Shown one piece after another: positions 21,187-25,019 of a stretch of 25,019 nucleotides of DNA; position 1 is the first letter of the stretch; the number at the start of each line of letters is the position of its first letter. Source of the DNA: CAZBZG01 sp964496245 (lineage in GTDB: Bacteria; Planctomycetota; SZUA-567). The position numbers and the translations under genes are program-made. Under the pieces are notes generated by a model. It saw only the letters and a program-made list of their open reading frames with translations, did not search any database and was not told the origin of the DNA. The stretch is taken from NCBI GenBank assembly GCA_964496245.1, contig CAZBZG010000026.1:1-25019 (forward strand). The letters are read 5' to 3'.

Positions 21187-21567
21187 GTGTACACCCTGGA
21201 CGTTGCCTCCGAGTTCGCCGCCGCGCACCAGCTGGCCGGCTCGGCCGGAAAATGCGAGAACCTCCACGGCCACAACTGGCGCGTACAGCTCACGGTCGCC
21301 GGCGAGAAGCTGAGCGAAACCGGCATGCTCGTGGATTTCAGCGAACTCAAGCGCATGCTGAACGCCGCCACCGGCGAGCTGGATCACCGCCTTCTCAACG
21401 ATTTGCCGGCCTTTGCCCGTGACAACCCCACGTCGGAGCGCCTGGCGCAGCATCTGTTCGAGACCCTCGCACCAAAGATGCCCGCTGGCGTGCGCGTGAA
21501 AGCGGTCACGGTCTGGGAGTCGACCACCTGCAGCGCCACCTATCGACCGCAGGATGGTCCTGCGTAG
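21187..21567 (+). CDS. queD: 6-carboxy-5,6,7,8-tetrahydropterin synthase / 6-pyruvoyl-tetrahydropterin synthase family
   Basis: Converts dihydroneopterin triphosphate to 6-carboxytetrahydropterin in queuosine (7-deazaguanine) synthesis. 126 residues, the normal length. The zinc ligands are His14 (EFAAAHQL), His27 and His29. Catalytic Cys23 lies in KCENLHGHNW. The conserved MLVDFSELK, LDHRLLND and NPTSERLAQ motifs follow, and the C-terminal VTVWEST provides the substrate-binding Glu. The start is GTG 21187, with AGAGGAG 7 nt upstream; no ATG fits. panB follows after 11 nt. Other queuosine genes are not in the window, so a different pterin role cannot be excluded. Confidence 0.93.
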   Translation: MYTLDVASEFAAAHQLAGSAGKCENLHGHNWRVQLTVAGEKLSETGMLVDFSELKRMLNAATGELDHRLLNDLPAFARDNPTSERLAQHLFETLAPKMPAGVRVKAVTVWESTTCSATYRPQDGPA

Positions 21568-21578
21568 GAACCGAAGCC

Positions 21579-22343
21579 ATGCCCACGATCGCGGAATCGC
21601 TCGCCGACAGAGACAAGGTGGTCATGCTGACCGCTTACGACTGCAGCATGGCGCGGTTCTGCGACGCCGCAGGCATCGACCTGATCTTGGTCGGGGATTC
21701 GCTGGCCATGGTCTTCCAGGGGGCGAGCGACACCAAGTCCGTCACCATGGACGCCATGATTTATCACACACGCGCGGTCTGCCGCGGAGCGGGCAAGACG
21801 CCGGTGGTGGGCGACATGCCCATCCACAGTTACGACAGCCCGTCCGACGCCCTGGCCAACGCGCAGCGCTTCATCGAGGCGGGCGCACGAGCCGTCAAGA
21901 TCGAAGGGAACCGGCCCGCAATCATACAGACCCTTTTGGAGAAGGACATCCCGGTCATGGGACACATCGGTCTGCTGCCCCAGACCGCAGAAACATTCAA
22001 GGTCCAGGGAAAGGACCAAGCGTCCGCTGAACAGCTCCTGCGGGACGCCTGCGAGCTCGACGCGCTGGGCGTCTTCGCCCTGGTCCTGGAGTGCATTCCC
22101 GCGGCGCTGGCACGTACGATCACCGCCCAGACCCGGTCCAAGACCATCGGCATCGGCGCCGGACCCGACTGCGATGGTCAGGTGCTCGTGTGCGACGATC
22201 TGCTGGGCGTGTTCGAGACGTTCCAGCCGAAGTTCGTGCGCCGGTATGCTGAGCTGGCGCCCGTCATTCGGGACGCCATCGCGCAGTACAAGAAGGATGT
22301 GGAAACCGGCCGCTTCCCACAGGCCGAGGAGAGCTACGCTTGA
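21579..22343 (+). CDS. panB: 3-methyl-2-oxobutanoate hydroxymethyltransferase
   Basis: First committed step of pantothenate (CoA) synthesis: transfers a hydroxymethyl group from 5,10-methylene-THF to alpha-ketoisovalerate, giving ketopantoate. 254 residues, close to the family norm. Motifs: VVMLTAYDCSMARFCDAAGI, ILVGDSLAMV (Mg ligand Asp), VVGDMPIHSY, AVKIEGN, VMGHIGLLPQT (catalytic region), LVLECIPAALA (catalytic Glu) and IGIGAGPDCDGQVLV. An AGGAA site lies 9 nt before the ATG. It is the second gene after queD and lies just upstream of the McsA-McsB pair. panC is not in the window. Confidence 0.97.
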   Translation: MPTIAESLADRDKVVMLTAYDCSMARFCDAAGIDLILVGDSLAMVFQGASDTKSVTMDAMIYHTRAVCRGAGKTPVVGDMPIHSYDSPSDALANAQRFIEAGARAVKIEGNRPAIIQTLLEKDIPVMGHIGLLPQTAETFKVQGKDQASAEQLLRDACELDALGVFALVLECIPAALARTITAQTRSKTIGIGAGPDCDGQVLVCDDLLGVFETFQPKFVRRYAELAPVIRDAIAQYKKDVETGRFPQAEESYA

Positions 22344-22417
22344 TCCGGACCGCGCTGCACCCGGCGCGGGGTTCGGATGACAGCGCACGCGGACAAAGCA
22401 CCGCAGAGGAGACAGCC

Positions 22418-22948
22418 ATGATCATCTGCGAGGTTTGCAAGAAGAAGCAGGCGACCGTACACCTCACGAACATCGAGGACAACATCAAGAAAGAGGTGCA
22501 CATGTGCGAGGAGTGCGCGCAAAAGAAAGGGTTCTCGGTCAAGACGACCATCCAGCTCTCCCAGGCCGTGGGCCAGCTCGCCAAGCTGCAATCCCAGGAG
22601 GCCACGAAGGAGGAACAGAATCTCCAGTGCGAAGCCTGCGGCATGACGTGGAGCGATTTCCGGTCGGGCGGTCGTTTCGGCTGCGCGAACGACTACGTGA
22701 TCTTTCGGCCCAAGCTCGCGGCCCTCTTCCGCGACATTCACGCGGGCGAGACGCAACACGTGGGCAAGGCGCCCCAGGGAAAACACCTGGATGTCCAGCA
22801 CCGCCGCGAAGTCCTCGCGTGTCGCCGGAAGCTGCGCGAAGCCGTGGAACGCGAAGCCTACGAAGAGGCAGCCGAACTCCGCGACCGCCTTGGCCAACTC
22901 GAGGCGGAGAACGGCGAGACGTCCCCGCCGCCGAACACGGAGGCCTGA
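22418..22948 (+). CDS. mcsA: McsA-like zinc-binding activator of protein arginine kinase
   Basis: Partner and activator of McsB in the arginine-phosphorylation stress pathway. 176 residues. The N-terminal half carries paired CxxC zinc sites: CEVC and CEEC (Cys4/7 and Cys30/33), then CEAC and a further Cys in GGRFGC. The C-terminal helical UVR motif is in RRKLREAVEREAYEEAAELR. The start at 22418 has AGAGGAG 7 nt upstream. It is followed 55 nt later by mcsB, the standard order. The last residues (ENGETSPPPNTEA) are a disordered tail. Confidence 0.93.
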   Translation: MIICEVCKKKQATVHLTNIEDNIKKEVHMCEECAQKKGFSVKTTIQLSQAVGQLAKLQSQEATKEEQNLQCEACGMTWSDFRSGGRFGCANDYVIFRPKLAALFRDIHAGETQHVGKAPQGKHLDVQHRREVLACRRKLREAVEREAYEEAAELRDRLGQLEAENGETSPPPNTEA

Positions 22949-23003
22949 ATCAGAGGCGTCTCTCGCGACACGTGGCCGCGAGCCCAGAGGAGAGAACAAG
23001 GCG

Positions 23004-24077
23004 ATGACCCAAGAGAACATGGACCTCAACGACTTTCTGGCCCGGCCCGGCGCGTGGCTGGGCGGCCGCGGCCCGCAGGCGGAGATCGTGATCTCCTCCC
23101 GCGTGCGCCTCGCGCGGAATCTGGCCTGCCACCGTTTCGCCGCGCGCGTCAGCCCAGAGGAGAAGGCCGAGGTCGCGCGCACCGTGCAGTCCGCCATCGA
23201 AAACGTGGACGAGGGCGCGGACTTGACCTATTTCGACGTAGAGAACATGAGCGAACTGGACCGCCAGTTCCTCCTCGAACGGCACTTGATCAGCCGGGAG
23301 CACATGAATGCGGACGGCCCCCGCGGCGTGGCCATCGACGCGAGCGAGCATCTCAGCGTCATGGTAAACGAGGAGGACCACCTGCGCCTCCAGGCCCTCC
23401 AGTGCGGCCTGCAGCTGGACGCATGCTACGCCATCGCCAGCCAAGTGGACGACGCGCTCAGCCAGGAGCTCGACTACGCCTTTGACGCGGATTTGGGCTA
23501 TCTCACCGCTTGCCCCACGAACATCGGCACGGGCCTGCGGGTCTCGGTCATGCTCCACCTCCCCGCGCTGGTACTGACCCAGCACATCGAACGGGCCTTC
23601 CGGGCCGTGCAGGACATGAAGCTGGCCGTGCGCGGCCTGTACGGGGAAGGCACCGAAGCGTACGGCGAGTTCTACCAGATCTCCAACCAGATCACGATCG
23701 GCCGGCCGGAAGAAGACATCATTGCCGACCTCGGCGCATTCGTGGAGGGGATCATCGCCTACGAAACCAAGGCCCGCGAACGGCTCCAGGAGACCGAGTC
23801 GACCAAGATCGAGGACCGCATCTGGCGGTCGTACGCCACACTGCAGCACGCGCGCGTCGTCAATTCCGAAGAGGCCCTGCGCCTGCTCTCGAGCGTGCGG
23901 CTGGGGGTGCAGCTGGGCATCCTCCCGGCCATGGAACGCCAACATCTGAATCAGATCTTCCTGCTCGTCCAGCCGGGCCACCTCCAGCGCCTGGAGGGGC
24001 GGGAGCTCTCGACCGACGAGCGCGACGTGATCCGCGCCACCTACATTCGCAGCCAGCTGGCTGCGGCCCGGAACTGA
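23004..24077 (+). CDS. mcsB: Protein arginine kinase
   Basis: Phosphorylates arginine residues on aberrant proteins, tagging them for ClpC-ClpP degradation. 357 residues with the phosphagen-kinase fold. Motifs: VISSRVRLARNLACHRF (nucleotide-binding arginines), VMVNEEDHLRLQ (catalytic Glu region), LTACPTNIGTGLR (active-site Cys and catalytic loop), and RGLYGEGTEAYGEFYQISNQ. The C-terminal DERDVIRATYIRSQ contains the phosphoarginine-sensing pocket (RDxxRA), which in Bacillus allosterically activates the enzyme. The ATG at 23004 follows AGAGGAG and AAGG. The gene is adjacent to mcsA and clpC, giving the complete tag-and-unfold module, apart from ClpP. Confidence 0.97.
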   Translation: MTQENMDLNDFLARPGAWLGGRGPQAEIVISSRVRLARNLACHRFAARVSPEEKAEVARTVQSAIENVDEGADLTYFDVENMSELDRQFLLERHLISREHMNADGPRGVAIDASEHLSVMVNEEDHLRLQALQCGLQLDACYAIASQVDDALSQELDYAFDADLGYLTACPTNIGTGLRVSVMLHLPALVLTQHIERAFRAVQDMKLAVRGLYGEGTEAYGEFYQISNQITIGRPEEDIIADLGAFVEGIIAYETKARERLQETESTKIEDRIWRSYATLQHARVVNSEEALRLLSSVRLGVQLGILPAMERQHLNQIFLLVQPGHLQRLEGRELSTDERDVIRATYIRSQLAAARN

Positions 24078-24115
24078 CACGCTCTGCCGCGGGCCTGCGA
24101 CCTGCGGGGAAGACA

Positions 24116-24143
24116 TTGCATTTCGGCGGAGATTCCGTATCTT
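24116..24143 (+). promoter_or_regulatory. Candidate promoter of clpC
   Basis: TTGCAT (24116-24121), 16-nt spacer, TATCTT (24138-24143), 86 nt before the ATG, in the 152-nt gap after mcsB. No CtsR-type direct heptad repeat and no CIRCE inverted repeat is visible. Confidence 0.45.
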
Positions 24144-24229
24144 GAGGGGAGGAAACGGAGCGTTTGCGAGGCTGCTTGGTCCTTCCGGCAGTTCCGACGC
24201 TCCGCGACCCGCACCACAAGGGAGGTCCC

Positions 24230-25019
<790 letters not shown>

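Overview
The window is a high-GC, gene-dense stretch of a bacterial chromosome. The organism is probably diderm: it has a LolA-like protein, a LolA-like lipoprotein, an RND/MMPL exporter and a LacI-type regulator. It also carries the McsA-McsB-ClpC set best known from Firmicutes but also present in some deep-branching diderms. A planctomycete-like or other PVC-like or candidate-phylum lineage is my inference. Nothing in the sequence fixes the taxonomy. Nearly all candidate promoters follow TTGnnn, 16-17 nt, then TAnnnT, with TAC as the commonest start of the -10 box.

Layout. 1-1858 (minus): a LacI-family regulator followed by prfA, which is cut at the window start. 1859-2197: a gene-free stretch with three GC-rich inverted repeats. 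2198-3544 (plus): a double zinc-ribbon membrane protein. 3663-10096 (minus): a five-gene run of TrkA-N-linked K+ channel, STAS protein, LolA-like periplasmic protein, large RND exporter and LolA-like lipoprotein, which I read as an envelope or lipid-trafficking operon. 10231-10524 (minus): the first 49 codons of a BtaB-like betaine-lipid methyltransferase, with promoter, structured leader and RBS intact but the catalytic body missing.

The centre (10683-19683) is the most interesting part: a self-contained selenocysteine island. It holds tRNA-Sec (UCA anticodon), selA, selB and selD, so every specific bacterial Sec factor lies within 9 kb. Immediately upstream of the tRNA is a secreted protein of unknown function. 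Its reading frame meets a TGA at 11846 but continues in the same frame, with good coding character, for 45 sense codons to a TAG at 11984. A SECIS-like stem-loop starts 10 nt after the TGA, with its apical loop 23 nt after it. I interpret this gene as an apparently undescribed exported selenoprotein (Sec364, with Cys369 nearby). The selD gene encodes a fusion: a Cys-rich N-terminal extension, the SelD enzyme, a linker with a Cys-Cys pair, and a C-terminal AhpD/carboxymuconolactone-decarboxylase domain with CxxC. It sits in an operon with a small membrane protein and a NapH-like polyferredoxin, which suggests redox delivery linked to selenium use.

The right flank (19695-25019, plus) has a C45-type acyltransferase/peptidase downstream of selB, then queD-panB-mcsA-mcsB and the start of clpC. 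No ctsR is present. No insertion sequence, CRISPR array or rRNA was seen.
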